From: Duganella sp. Root336D2
GTDB lineage: Bacteria > Pseudomonadota > Gammaproteobacteria > Burkholderiales > Burkholderiaceae_D
Assembly: GCF_001425005.1 (NCBI RefSeq)
Contig: NZ_LMDB01000022.1
Location: forward strand, 63,264-127,263
Length of the DNA stretch: 64,000 bases
Direction: 5' to 3'
The notes beneath the pieces are model-generated. The model made no database searches and was not told the DNA's origin. It worked only from the letters and a program-made list of their open reading frames with translations. Below, piece after piece: positions 51,657-60,679 of the stretch. Within the stretch, counting starts at the first letter, position 1; the number at the start of each line of letters is the position of its first letter. The position numbers were made by a program, and so were the translations under genes.

Positions 51657-52493
51657 ATGAAAATTGCATTTATCGGCGGCGGGAATATGGCCGCTGCGCT
51701 GATCGCCGGCCTGGCCGGCAAGTTGACGCCCGGCGCAAATATCCACGTGGTGGACCCCAACCCGGCATCGCTGGAAAAGCTGCGCCAGGAGTACGGCGTG
51801 AGCGTTGCCGCTGCGGCCGGCGAGCCGGTGGCGGCGGCCGAAGTGCTGGTGCTGGCAGTCAAGCCCCAGGTCATGCACGAAGTGACGCAGCAATTGCTGC
51901 CGCTGCTGCAGGCGGCGCAGGCGGCCGGCCGTGCGCCGCTGGTGCTGTCGATTGCAGCCGGCATCCGCGCCGCCGACCTGGCGCGCTGGCTGGGCGGTTA
52001 TCAGTCCATCGTGCGCACCATGCCGAACACGCCGGCCCTGATCGGCATGGGCGTGACCGGCATGGTGGCGTCCTGCGGCGTCAGCGCCGGGCAGCGCGCG
52101 GCGGCCGACCAGATCCTGCGCGCCGTCGGCGCCACGGTCTGGCTGGACGACGAGGCGAAAATCGATGCGGTGACGGCGGTTTCCGGCAGCGGCCCGGCCT
52201 ATGTCTTCTATTTCATCGAAGCGATGCAGCAGGCGGCCCAGGAGTTGGGCCTGAGCGCCGAGCAGGGCAGGGAGCTGGCGATGGCTACCTTCAGCGGCGC
52301 CGCCCAGCTGGCGCTGCAGTCGACCGATCCGGTAGCGGTGCTGCGCGAAAAAGTGACCTCGAAGGGCGGCACCACCTATGCCGCGCTGGCCAGCATGGAG
52401 TCAAGCGGCGTCAAGGCGTCCATCATCTGCGCCGTCAAGGCTGCCGCCGCGCGCGGCAAGGAACTGGGCGAGCAGCTCGGCGCCGCCGGCTGA
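51657..52493 (+). CDS. proC: Pyrroline-5-carboxylate reductase
   Basis: A 278-aa enzyme of the last step of proline synthesis, reducing pyrroline-5-carboxylate with NAD(P)H. The Rossmann motif IAFIGGGNMAAALIAGL starts at residue 3, and the dimer domain has the family signature AVSGSGPAYVFYFIEAM and VTSKGGTTYAAL. It is in an operon with yggS. It converges on the hybrid kinase gene 8 bp downstream. Confidence 0.96.
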   Translation: MKIAFIGGGNMAAALIAGLAGKLTPGANIHVVDPNPASLEKLRQEYGVSVAAAAGEPVAAAEVLVLAVKPQVMHEVTQQLLPLLQAAQAAGRAPLVLSIAAGIRAADLARWLGGYQSIVRTMPNTPALIGMGVTGMVASCGVSAGQRAAADQILRAVGATVWLDDEAKIDAVTAVSGSGPAYVFYFIEAMQQAAQELGLSAEQGRELAMATFSGAAQLALQSTDPVAVLREKVTSKGGTTYAALASMESSGVKASIICAVKAAAARGKELGEQLGAAG

Positions 52494-52501
52494 GCGGCGC
52501 C

Positions 52502-54733
52502 TCAGGCCGGCGCCAGGCTGCCATGGGCTGCAGTGCGGCCCAGGCCGGCCAGCAAGGCCGCCAGTTCGACTTCCACCTCCGCCACCAATGGCGGGATGCG
52601 CTCGATCTTGCCGGCTTCGGCCAGCATTTCAACCAGGCCACACAGGGCGCTGAGTTCGCGCGCGCCGAACAGGCCAGCGCTGCCTTGCAGGCTGTGCGCG
52701 TTCAGGCTGATGGCCGCCATGTCCGCGCACTGGATGCCTTGCCGGATCGCGGCAAGCTGGCGCGGGCCTTCCTGCATGAAGGCGGCGCATGCGGCAGGGC
52801 TTAAGGCGCGGCCAGGCGCGGCCGGCATGGCGCCGCCTTCGGTACCAAACATGGCGTCGAGGTCGGCCCGGCGCGGCGCATGCAGCTGCAAGCCGGCATG
52901 GCGGCCAATTTCCGCATGCAGGTTTGCTTCATCGATCGGCTTGGGCAGGAAACCGTTGGCGCCCGCTTCCATGAAGCGTTCGCGCTCCTCGGCTGCCGCA
53001 TTCGCGGTCAGCGCAATGACCGGGATCGCGGGCTGGCGCACGCCGGCCGCGCCGGCGCGCAGCAGGCGCAGGGCGGCGATGCCGTCCATGCGCGGCATGC
53101 GGCTGTCCATGATCACCAGGTCGAAGTCGCGTTCCGCCAGGCGTGCCAGTGCAGCGGCGCCATCTTCCGCGATGGTTACCGCGTGCCCCATGTCGCCCAG
53201 CAGCTCGCGCAGGATGATCTGGTTGGTGCTGCCATCTTCCGCGCACAGGACCTGCAGGCGCACTGCATGCGGGGTGCGCGCCTCCAGTGCCCGCTCGACT
53301 GCCGGCTGCCCGGCCGGCAGCGGCAGCTGCACCTTGAACACGCTGCCGGCGCCGCGTTCGCTGCGCACCTCGATCGTGCCGCCCATGGCATCGACGATGT
53401 TCTTGCAGATTGCCAGGCCGAGGCCGGCGCCGCCATATTTGCGCGAAGTGGCGGCATTGGCTTGCTCGAATTTGCGGAACAGGCGGGAAATCGCATCCGG
53501 TTCGATGCCGATGCCGGTATCGCTGACCAGCAGCTCGATGCCGCCGTTGTGTCCCATGCCGGCAGTCATCCGTACTTCGCCGCGTTCGGTGAACTTGACG
53601 CCGTTGCCAACCAGGTTCATCACCACTTGGCGCAGGCGCAGCGGGTCGCCGCGCCACCAGCGCGGCAAGGCCGGGTCGATCTCCGCCACCAGCGAGATGC
53701 CCTTGGTTTCGGCGCGGTCGGCCAGCAGCGCCACCACGTCGCGCAGCAGGGCCGGCAGGTCGAAGTCGATGCTCTCGAACGGCATCTTGCCCGCTTCCAG
53801 GCGCGAAAAATCGAGGATGTCGTTAATGATGTGCAGCAGCACTTCCGCATTGCCCAGGCCGATGCGCAGCTTGTTGCGCGTTTCCGCCGACAGGGTGCGG
53901 TCTTTCTTCGCCAGCTGCAGCATGCCGATCACGCCGCCCAGCGGGGTACGCACTTCGTGGCTGATCATGGCCAGGAATTCCGATTTCTGCTCGTTCGATT
54001 CCTCGGCCGCCTTGCGGGCCGCGGTCGACTCGCGCAGTTCCAGGTCGCGTGCCTGCAGGGCGGCCACCTGCTTCTCCAGCGCCTGCTGCACTGCGCGCTG
54101 GCGCGCCAGCGCGCCTTCCAGCCCATTCAGCAGGTAGGCGCAGGACACCACCAGCACGGCCGCCACCAGGGTGAAATTCAGCGCAACCAGCGACCAGTGC
54201 ATCAGCATGCTGACAAAGACGTTGGCCAGGCCCGGATCGATGCCGCCGAAATAGCCGACCGCGAACAAGGTGGCGCTGCAGCAGAGCAGGGCTGCCATGG
54301 CGGGACGGATGCCGAGCAGCACAGTGCATAGTATCGGCACGGCGAGCAGGTAGGGCTGGACCAGCGGGCCGACGGCGAAAAGCTGCACCACGGCGAGCAG
54401 GTAGCAGATGGCCAGGAAGGCCAGCGCCCGGAAGCGGAAAGAGGGGGAGCGGCAGAAATACAGGGCGCCGACGCACAGCAGGGCGACGATGTCGCTCACG
54501 ATCAGCGGCCACTGGTTCATCTTCATGCTGCCCACGACGCTGGGCACCGCAACCAGCATGCCGAGGAAGAATGCGACGGCGCACAGCCCGTTCAGCAGGT
54601 TGTTGCGCCAGATTTGCAGGCTGTCAGCCTGTTCGTTCAGGCCATGCAGCCGCCGGGATATGAAATCCCCTGGCCCGTCGTACTGCGCGGGCCGCTCGGC
54701 TTGGGCGGGAGGACTCTTGGCGGGGACGAACAT
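52502..54733 (-). CDS. Hybrid sensor histidine kinase with membrane, receiver and Hpt domains
   Basis: A 743-aa kinase. The N-terminal part (about 40-215) has six membrane helices without a recognised sensor domain. A coiled coil (about 215-255) leads to HisKA with the phospho-His in FLAMISHEVRTPLGG (about 265), then the ATPase domain (NLVGNGVKF, SDTGIGIE, YGGAGLGLAI), a receiver with Asp in LVIMDSRMPRMDG (about 560) and a C-terminal Hpt domain with the His in LNAHSLQGSAGLF (about 685). The full relay within one protein needs a separate output regulator, which is not adjacent. Confidence 0.9.
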   Translation of the reverse strand: MFVPAKSPPAQAERPAQYDGPGDFISRRLHGLNEQADSLQIWRNNLLNGLCAVAFFLGMLVAVPSVVGSMKMNQWPLIVSDIVALLCVGALYFCRSPSFRFRALAFLAICYLLAVVQLFAVGPLVQPYLLAVPILCTVLLGIRPAMAALLCCSATLFAVGYFGGIDPGLANVFVSMLMHWSLVALNFTLVAAVLVVSCAYLLNGLEGALARQRAVQQALEKQVAALQARDLELRESTAARKAAEESNEQKSEFLAMISHEVRTPLGGVIGMLQLAKKDRTLSAETRNKLRIGLGNAEVLLHIINDILDFSRLEAGKMPFESIDFDLPALLRDVVALLADRAETKGISLVAEIDPALPRWWRGDPLRLRQVVMNLVGNGVKFTERGEVRMTAGMGHNGGIELLVSDTGIGIEPDAISRLFRKFEQANAATSRKYGGAGLGLAICKNIVDAMGGTIEVRSERGAGSVFKVQLPLPAGQPAVERALEARTPHAVRLQVLCAEDGSTNQIILRELLGDMGHAVTIAEDGAAALARLAERDFDLVIMDSRMPRMDGIAALRLLRAGAAGVRQPAIPVIALTANAAAEERERFMEAGANGFLPKPIDEANLHAEIGRHAGLQLHAPRRADLDAMFGTEGGAMPAAPGRALSPAACAAFMQEGPRQLAAIRQGIQCADMAAISLNAHSLQGSAGLFGARELSALCGLVEMLAEAGKIERIPPLVAEVEVELAALLAGLGRTAAHGSLAPA

Positions 54734-54778
54734 TGCAACATAAAAGTTTGGCTAAGAGGTTGATTTTACTACAATTCG

Positions 54779-57172
54779 TCACATGTTCACGCGCAGCTCA
54801 AGGCCGAACTGGCGCGGCGAATTGACCATCGCATAGGGCGTGCCCAGCAAACCGGTGGTCATATTGCCAATACTGGTCACGTAACGTTTGTCGAACAGGT
54901 TGTTGGCGTACAACGCCAGCGCCCATTGATGGCTGGCCGCTTCATAGCCGGCGCGGAAGTCGGTGCGCTGGGTGGAGCTGCCGACGCGAAAGCGCGGCGT
55001 GGCCAGGCAGGCACCCTGCAGCGCATCGGCGTTGCAGCGCGTGGCGCCGGTGTAGGCGTGCTGCAGGGTGAAGTTCAGGTCGCCGCCCGCCACGTCGCGC
55101 ACCCAGTAGTCGGCGCCGAGCGCCGTGGTCCATTTCGGCGTGCCCACCGGCTGGCCATCGAGCCTGATGCCGTCGCTGGTGGTGAAGGTCTTGTAAGTCT
55201 GGTCGATGTAGGCGGCGCTCATGTTCAGGCGCAGGTCGCGTACCGGCTGCCAGCGCATGTCGAAATCCAGCCCGTGCGCTTGCTGGTCGCTGCTGGTGAC
55301 CTGGTAGGTCGGGATCGCCGATCCATTGTTGACCAGGGCCAGCGACTGCAGGTTGCTGAACTTGTATTTATAGAGCGAGGCGTTGACCAGCAGCTTGTAC
55401 TGGCGGTAGTAGTTCTTCACGCCGACTTCGGCATTCCAGACCTTTTCCGGTTCGTAGGTGGCATTCACCTGCAGCGCATTGAAGCCGCCGGCCTGGTAGC
55501 CCTTGGCGATCGAGCCGTAGAGCAGCATGTCGTCATTGAGCTTGTAGTCGAGCACTGCGCGCGGGCTGCTGTCGTTCCACTTGTTCTTTCTGGACAGCGG
55601 CGCCGAAGTGGCGCCGGCGCTGGTGAACTCGATGTTCTGGCTCATGGCGCCCAAGGCCATCATCAGTTGCTCCGGCGTGAGGGCGCCCATGCCGACCAGC
55701 GCGTCGAAGAAGCCGAGGTTTTGCAGGTTGGCGATGCTGTTGTCCAGGCCTGCGGCCGTGCGCGGCGGGCTGTACCAGCTGAAGCGCTTGTCGTCGCGCG
55801 TGAAGCGCACGCCGGTGGTCAGGTTCAGCTTCGGCGCCAGGTGCCAGATCACGTCGCCGTAGATTGCAGTGGCCTTGTAGCGCCCTTCAACGTGCATGTT
55901 TTCCTGCCAGGGGTTGCCCAGCAGCCCGGCCGGAATGTCGACGGCTGCCGCGGCGCCTTCCAGCAGGCTGAAAACGGGGAAGCTGGCGACGTTGCCGAAG
56001 ATGGTGTCGAGGGTATTGGTGTTGGTGTTGACCTGGCTGGTCTGCTTCGCCTTCTCATGATAGAAGCTCAGGCCCGTGACCCAGTCGGCCATGCCGGTAT
56101 TGCCCGACAGGCGGAACTCCTGCTGCCAGCTCCGGTTGCGTTCCGAGTTTTCGGTATCGACATAATGGGTGGCCAGGTTGGTGCCGTCGTTATCCTGCCG
56201 GTTGCGCGAGTCGAAGCGGCGGTAGCCTGTGGTGGAATTGAAGGTGGCCCAACCCAGCGGCACTTCGATGCGCAGCGTGCTGCCGCGGAAGTCGCGCGTT
56301 TCGCCGTTGTGCATGGCGTCGTTGTAGACCGGGGCCGTGCGCGGGTCGAGGTAGCCGGATGGATCGGCCGGCACCACGGGCACGCCGGCCACCAGGCCGA
56401 TCGCCGGGCGCGCCATATGGTCGAGCTTTTCCGCCTCCACCGACAGCAGCACCTTGGCGCGCGCCGGGGCGTCCCAGCGCAGGGTGGCGCGCACGCCGTT
56501 GTCGGTGCCATGCTGCAGTTTTTCGCCGGTGGCTGCGTCCTTCAGCCAGCCGTCGGTGCCATGGTGCACGGCCGTGATGCGCAGCGCCGTGGTATCGCCA
56601 AGCGGGGTATTGGCCAGCAGCTCCACATTGCGGGTGTGGAAGCGGCCATAGCGCAGGCGCGCCTCCAGTTCGGTGTCGCGGCCCGGTTCCCGCGTCACGA
56701 CCGAGATGGCGCCGGCGGCGCTGTTGCGCCCGAACAGCGTGCCTTGCGGGCCTTTCAGTACTTCGATGCGCTGCACGTCGTTGAAGTTCATGATCGCGCC
56801 GCCGGTCTTGCCGGCATAGACGCCATCGATGTACATGCCAACCGGGGCGTCGGTGCCGATGCCAAAGTCGCCGGTGCCGATGCCGCGCAGCGAAAGCGAG
56901 GGCTGGGTCGCCTGCTCGGCGTTGACCGACAGGCCGGGAATATAGCCGTTCATTTCAGCCAGGCTGGGAGCGGCCAGCTTGTCGATCTGGTCGGCGCCGA
57001 TGATCTGCAGCGCGATCGGCACGTCCTGGGCCTGCTGCGTGCGGTTCTGCGCGGTGACCACCACGACATGGGTTTCTTCCTTCGGCACCGGCTCGGCGGC
57101 GACGGCGGCGCCGCTGCAGACGAGCAGGGCGCTGGAAATGCTGGACGACAGGACTTTCTTGCGCAGCTTCAT
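54779..57172 (-). CDS. TonB-dependent outer-membrane receptor
   Basis: A 797-aa receptor. A signal peptide (SSSISSALLVCSGAAVAAE) is followed by a TonB-box-like segment THVVVVTAQN and the plug domain (about 45-160) with IEVLKGPQGTLFGRNSAAGA. The barrel ends in the aromatic-terminated FGLELRVNM. It is the last gene of an operon with a di-haem cytochrome lipoprotein (13 bp upstream) and a beta-helix lipoprotein. The ligand is unknown; the partners argue against a simple siderophore receptor. Confidence 0.92.
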   Translation of the reverse strand: MKLRKKVLSSSISSALLVCSGAAVAAEPVPKEETHVVVVTAQNRTQQAQDVPIALQIIGADQIDKLAAPSLAEMNGYIPGLSVNAEQATQPSLSLRGIGTGDFGIGTDAPVGMYIDGVYAGKTGGAIMNFNDVQRIEVLKGPQGTLFGRNSAAGAISVVTREPGRDTELEARLRYGRFHTRNVELLANTPLGDTTALRITAVHHGTDGWLKDAATGEKLQHGTDNGVRATLRWDAPARAKVLLSVEAEKLDHMARPAIGLVAGVPVVPADPSGYLDPRTAPVYNDAMHNGETRDFRGSTLRIEVPLGWATFNSTTGYRRFDSRNRQDNDGTNLATHYVDTENSERNRSWQQEFRLSGNTGMADWVTGLSFYHEKAKQTSQVNTNTNTLDTIFGNVASFPVFSLLEGAAAAVDIPAGLLGNPWQENMHVEGRYKATAIYGDVIWHLAPKLNLTTGVRFTRDDKRFSWYSPPRTAAGLDNSIANLQNLGFFDALVGMGALTPEQLMMALGAMSQNIEFTSAGATSAPLSRKNKWNDSSPRAVLDYKLNDDMLLYGSIAKGYQAGGFNALQVNATYEPEKVWNAEVGVKNYYRQYKLLVNASLYKYKFSNLQSLALVNNGSAIPTYQVTSSDQQAHGLDFDMRWQPVRDLRLNMSAAYIDQTYKTFTTSDGIRLDGQPVGTPKWTTALGADYWVRDVAGGDLNFTLQHAYTGATRCNADALQGACLATPRFRVGSSTQRTDFRAGYEAASHQWALALYANNLFDKRYVTSIGNMTTGLLGTPYAMVNSPRQFGLELRVNM

Positions 57173-57185
57173 GTGGTCTCCCCCG

Positions 57186-58316
57186 TTATTGTTGGTTGCA
57201 GCTTTCCTTCATCGATGCGATCCATTCGCGTATCAGTTCCACCCCTTCGCGGTGCGAAGTGGTGCGTCCCAGTTCCGGCATCATCACGCCCGTTGCGGTC
57301 GACTTCAGGCGGAATACGAAGATCGAATCATCGGGCTTGCCGGGATTGATGCCGAAGGCGTGGCCGCCGGTGCCGGCGCCGGCCGCCACGGGCGGCTTGC
57401 ACAGGCCCAGGTGCTGGTTGGCCGGCGCACCGATTTCCAGGTGCAGGGCGGTCGTGTTGGCCGTGCCCTTGTGGTTATGGCAGTGGGCGCAGTTGATGTC
57501 GAGGTAGGCGCGGGCGCGGGCCTCGATCGGGGCATTCCTGTCGCGCCAGTCGACGTTGTGCGGCAGCTCGGCGGCGGCCGGCAGGCCGGACAGGTAGCCG
57601 GCCTGCGCCATCTTCTCCAGCTGCCCGTTCAGGTTGATGTGGCGCGCCTTCAGGCCGAGCGGCTCGAACTTCTTGCTCTTCAGGTCCGCCACATGGCAGG
57701 AGGCGCACTGGTTGACATTCGGCACCACATAGGTGAACTTCTGGCGGCCCTGGGCCGACACCAGTTCCATCGGCAGCTGGTCGCCGGTGCGTTTCAGTTC
57801 GGCCTCGGTCTGCGCTTCGTTCCAGACATAGGGCAGGGCGATCCAGCCCGTTTCGCGCCGCACCAGCAGGCGCGTCTCCATCAGCCTTACCCTGGACAGG
57901 TCGAGCGCCGTGCCGGTGCCGCTGTCGTCGGTGGCCAGGACGGCCTGGCTGCCGCCGTCGCGCGGGTAGTAGAAGGTCTTGCTGATGATGGTCCCGGTCG
58001 GGAAATCGAAGGCGGTATCGGGCTTGTATGCAGCCGACACGCCCTTCGGCATCCACACCGTGCGCAGCTTATGGGCATAGTCGCTGAACAGCGGCGTGTT
58101 CAGGGTATAGGGCAGCACTTCCTTGTTCAGCACCAGGCGGCCCTCGCTGGCGGCCATCAGGCGCCATGCACTGAGTTTCTCCGGCCGCCCTTCGGCGATG
58201 AAGTTCACGGGTTCGGCGGGCGGGGCAGGGCTGCGTGCGCAGGATGCGAGAGCGAGTGCGCACGCCGCCATGCCGGCCGCCCGCAGCGGGCGGAAAGCGG
58301 GGACGGCAAGCTTCAT
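57186..58316 (-). CDS. SO2930-family di-haem cytochrome c lipoprotein
   Basis: A 376-aa lipoprotein (lipobox ALASC, Cys about 19) with two haem c motifs, CASCH in NQCASCHVADLKSK (about 198) and CAHCH in DINCAHCHNHKG (about 276). Between and around them lie SDYAHKLRTVWMPKG and PTGTIISKTFYYPRD, typical of the SO2930 family. It is expected to transfer electrons in the periplasm or at the outer membrane; its donor is unknown. The start at 58316 overlaps the upstream gene stop (TGATG), and a longer frame upstream is not used. Confidence 0.85.
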   Translation of the reverse strand: MKLAVPAFRPLRAAGMAACALALASCARSPAPPAEPVNFIAEGRPEKLSAWRLMAASEGRLVLNKEVLPYTLNTPLFSDYAHKLRTVWMPKGVSAAYKPDTAFDFPTGTIISKTFYYPRDGGSQAVLATDDSGTGTALDLSRVRLMETRLLVRRETGWIALPYVWNEAQTEAELKRTGDQLPMELVSAQGRQKFTYVVPNVNQCASCHVADLKSKKFEPLGLKARHINLNGQLEKMAQAGYLSGLPAAAELPHNVDWRDRNAPIEARARAYLDINCAHCHNHKGTANTTALHLEIGAPANQHLGLCKPPVAAGAGTGGHAFGINPGKPDDSIFVFRLKSTATGVMMPELGRTTSHREGVELIREWIASMKESCNQQ

Positions 58317-59563
58317 CAGGACTGCGAGCTGAGTTGAGGGATGCTGACCGGCGGCAGCTTGGCAAGCTGGCAGCGGTGCGGGGCCGAATCGGCTTTCGGG
58401 TTCTTGTACTTGTTGGGGCCATCGGCGTTCAGTACTTCGGCGCCGTCCTGCACGCAGATGCGCGTTTCGGCCGGCATCACGCCATTCCTGGCCAGCGCAT
58501 TGTCGGAATAGCCGTCCCACAGCACGTCGGGCAGGTGGCCGGACAGGCCGTACAGCGCCACCTTCAGCGCTTTCAGGTCCAGCCCATCGGGCGCATCGCC
58601 GCCGCCCTTGAAGCGGTTGCCGTAGACGTAGATCGCCTTTGGATACGGATCGTAATCCTTGGCCACGCCCTTCTCGGTGAAGTAGCCGGTCGAGTGGTAG
58701 CTGGAGATGATGACGTTGGCGGTCTGGTTATTGGCGATGTCGTTGTCGAAGATTTCCACCTTCGAGTTCGAGTTGATCACCACGCCCGAACCGGCCGGCA
58801 CGCTGGCTACCGCCGTGCCTTTGGCGGCGAAGTTGCCCAGGTTGTTCTCGTCGACCTTGTTCCTGAACACTCGCGTGCTGTGGCCCGGCTGCTGCAGGTT
58901 GGGCATGTTGAACACCAGGATGCCGCCGGTATTGCCGGTAGCGACGTTGTCGTACACATCGGCGTTGATGGTGTTCTCGATTTCGATGCCGGCCACATTG
59001 GCCTCGGCGCGCGAATTGCGCACCACCACGTTCTGCGACTGGCCGACGTAGATGCCCGCATCGGAGGCCGCGATGGCCACGCAGTGTTCGATCAGCACAT
59101 TCTTGGTCTTGACCGGGTAGATGCCGTAAGCGCCGTTGCTGACTTTGGAGCCGCCGGTCCACTGTACCTTCACGCTGCGGATCGTAATGTGGTCGCCATC
59201 ATTGATCTTCAGCCCATCGCCCTTGGAGTCTTCGATGGTCAGGCCTTCGATGGTGAAGTTGTTGCCGTAGACGAGCAAGCCTTCCGGCCCCGTTACCTGC
59301 GGTTTGAAAGACAGGATGGTCTGGTCCATCCCGGCCCCGCGTATGGTCACGCCGTCGGCGCGCAGCTGCAGCCCGCTGGTGAACTTGTATTTGCCGGCCG
59401 GGATCTCGATTACCGAGCCGGGCTTGGCGTCGAGCAGTTGTTCCTGGAGTTGTTTCTGGAACGCCAGGTCGGCAGCCGAAGCCGGCGCCGGCAGTGAAGG
59501 CGTAGTCTTGTAGCAGGCCGATAGCAGGGCGCACAGCGCCAGTGCGCCGATGGCTTTGTACAT
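58316..59563 (-). CDS. Right-handed parallel beta-helix lipoprotein
   Basis: A 415-aa lipoprotein (lipobox LLSAC, Cys17). The body is a series of about 22-residue rungs rich in Asn, Gly and Val, including GVTIRGAGMDQTILSF, NFTIEGLTIEDSKGDGLKI and NVLIEHCVAIAASDAGIYV, as in pectate-lyase-like and carbohydrate-epimerase folds. The family is regularly encoded next to SO2930-type cytochromes, as here (coupled by TGATG). A carbohydrate- or surface-binding role is possible. It is the first gene of the operon and is divergent from the AraC-type regulator. Confidence 0.85.
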   Translation of the reverse strand: MYKAIGALALCALLSACYKTTPSLPAPASAADLAFQKQLQEQLLDAKPGSVIEIPAGKYKFTSGLQLRADGVTIRGAGMDQTILSFKPQVTGPEGLLVYGNNFTIEGLTIEDSKGDGLKINDGDHITIRSVKVQWTGGSKVSNGAYGIYPVKTKNVLIEHCVAIAASDAGIYVGQSQNVVVRNSRAEANVAGIEIENTINADVYDNVATGNTGGILVFNMPNLQQPGHSTRVFRNKVDENNLGNFAAKGTAVASVPAGSGVVINSNSKVEIFDNDIANNQTANVIISSYHSTGYFTEKGVAKDYDPYPKAIYVYGNRFKGGGDAPDGLDLKALKVALYGLSGHLPDVLWDGYSDNALARNGVMPAETRICVQDGAEVLNADGPNKYKNPKADSAPHRCQLAKLPPVSIPQLSSQS

Positions 59564-59642
59564 ACATGTCTCCCGTTTATTGTTGTAGGGATGCAGCAGC
59601 GAAGCCAGTATATCTGTCCATTATTGAAATGTTATGTGCAAG

Positions 59643-59672
59643 ATCGGCCAATTCTGCTGTTAGTATCGGCCA
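59643..59672 (+). promoter_or_regulatory. Direct repeat ATCGGCCA with 22-bp period before the AraC-type gene
   Basis: ATCGGCCA occurs at 59643-59650 and 59665-59672, start to start 22 bp, about two turns of the helix. AraC-type regulators bind such same-direction half-sites. The second copy overlaps the ribosome-binding region of the regulator gene, fitting autorepression. Confidence 0.5.
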
Positions 59673-59674
59673 GG

Positions 59675-60679
59675 ATGAGAGCGCCGGTTACCATCGCCAT
59701 CTATGTGGGGGACGATTGCTGGGGAGGCCTTGCCCTGCTGGCACGGGAGGCGTTTGCCATTGCCGGCACGCTGCATGCGCGCAATGCGGATTTGCAGGCT
59801 GCCGAGCTGTTCCGCGTGCGCCTGGCCGCAATCGATGGGGCGCCGGTGCGCTCCTTCACCGGTCCGCGTCTGCAACCGGAGGCGATGCTGGCCGAGCTGC
59901 CGGCGCCCGATGCCGTGATCGTCCCGCCATACTACCTGCCGCTGGCCGCGCGCCAGCCGATTGCACCGGCGCTGCAGGAATGGCTGCTGCAAGCCCATGC
60001 CGCGGGCGCCATGCTGGTGGGGATGGCCGGTGGCGTGCGCATCCTGGCCGAGACTGGCCTGCTCAATGGCCGCGAAGTGACCGGCAACCTGTCGGACCAG
60101 CGCGTCTTTGCCCTGCACTATCCGGAAGTGCGCTTCAGCCCCGACGTGCCGCTGGTGATCGACGGCAGCATCATCAGCGCCGGCTCGGTCAATCCCTGCC
60201 TCGATGCCTGCAGCTACCTGGTCGGCCACTTCCACGGCGACGCGGTAGCGCACAAACTTTCCCGCTACACCAATCCGGCCAGCCAGCCCAGCGCCGGACG
60301 CCTGGCAATCCGTAACGCGGGACTGAAACAGCATCGCGACCAGCGCATCCGCCAGGCGCAGGAGTACATCGAGCGCTGCTTCAAGCAGGAATTGACGGTG
60401 GAAGGGGCGGCGCAGCGCACGGCCATGAGCGTGCGCAATTTTTCGCGCCGCTTCCAGCATGCCGTGGGCATGCCGCCGCATATCTATATCGCGCGCTGCC
60501 GCGGCGAATATGCAAAGGAATTGCTGGCCCGTCCCGGCCTGTCGATGCTGCAGGTGGCGCTGCAATCGGGCTTTCGCAGCGAGGCCATGCTGCGCCGCAC
60601 CTTCAGCCAGCTGTTCGGCGTGTCGCCGGCCGCATTCCGCAGCGGCGCCGCTCACTCGCCGGCCAGGTATTTGGAATAG
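59675..60679 (+). CDS. GlxA-type AraC-family transcriptional regulator
   Basis: A 334-aa regulator. The N-terminal DJ-1/PfpI-like domain (about 5-190) carries MAGGVRILAETGLLNGREVT; the usual nucleophile-elbow Cys is replaced (VGMAGG), so it is a sensor rather than an enzyme. The C-terminal AraC domain (about 230-330) has two helix-turn-helices, TVEGAAQRTAMSVRNFSRRF and MLQVALQSGFRSEAMLRRTF. The start at 59675 follows CAGG. It is divergent from the beta-helix/cytochrome/TonB operon, its likely target. Its end overlaps the convergent solute-binding gene by 28 bp. Confidence 0.88.
   Translation: MRAPVTIAIYVGDDCWGGLALLAREAFAIAGTLHARNADLQAAELFRVRLAAIDGAPVRSFTGPRLQPEAMLAELPAPDAVIVPPYYLPLAARQPIAPALQEWLLQAHAAGAMLVGMAGGVRILAETGLLNGREVTGNLSDQRVFALHYPEVRFSPDVPLVIDGSIISAGSVNPCLDACSYLVGHFHGDAVAHKLSRYTNPASQPSAGRLAIRNAGLKQHRDQRIRQAQEYIERCFKQELTVEGAAQRTAMSVRNFSRRFQHAVGMPPHIYIARCRGEYAKELLARPGLSMLQVALQSGFRSEAMLRRTFSQLFGVSPAAFRSGAAHSPARYLE

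Noticed and set aside
54926..57349. An 807-codon open frame antisense to the TonB-dependent receptor
   Set aside because: Same shadow effect; the receptor frame has signal peptide, plug motifs and a proper C-terminus.
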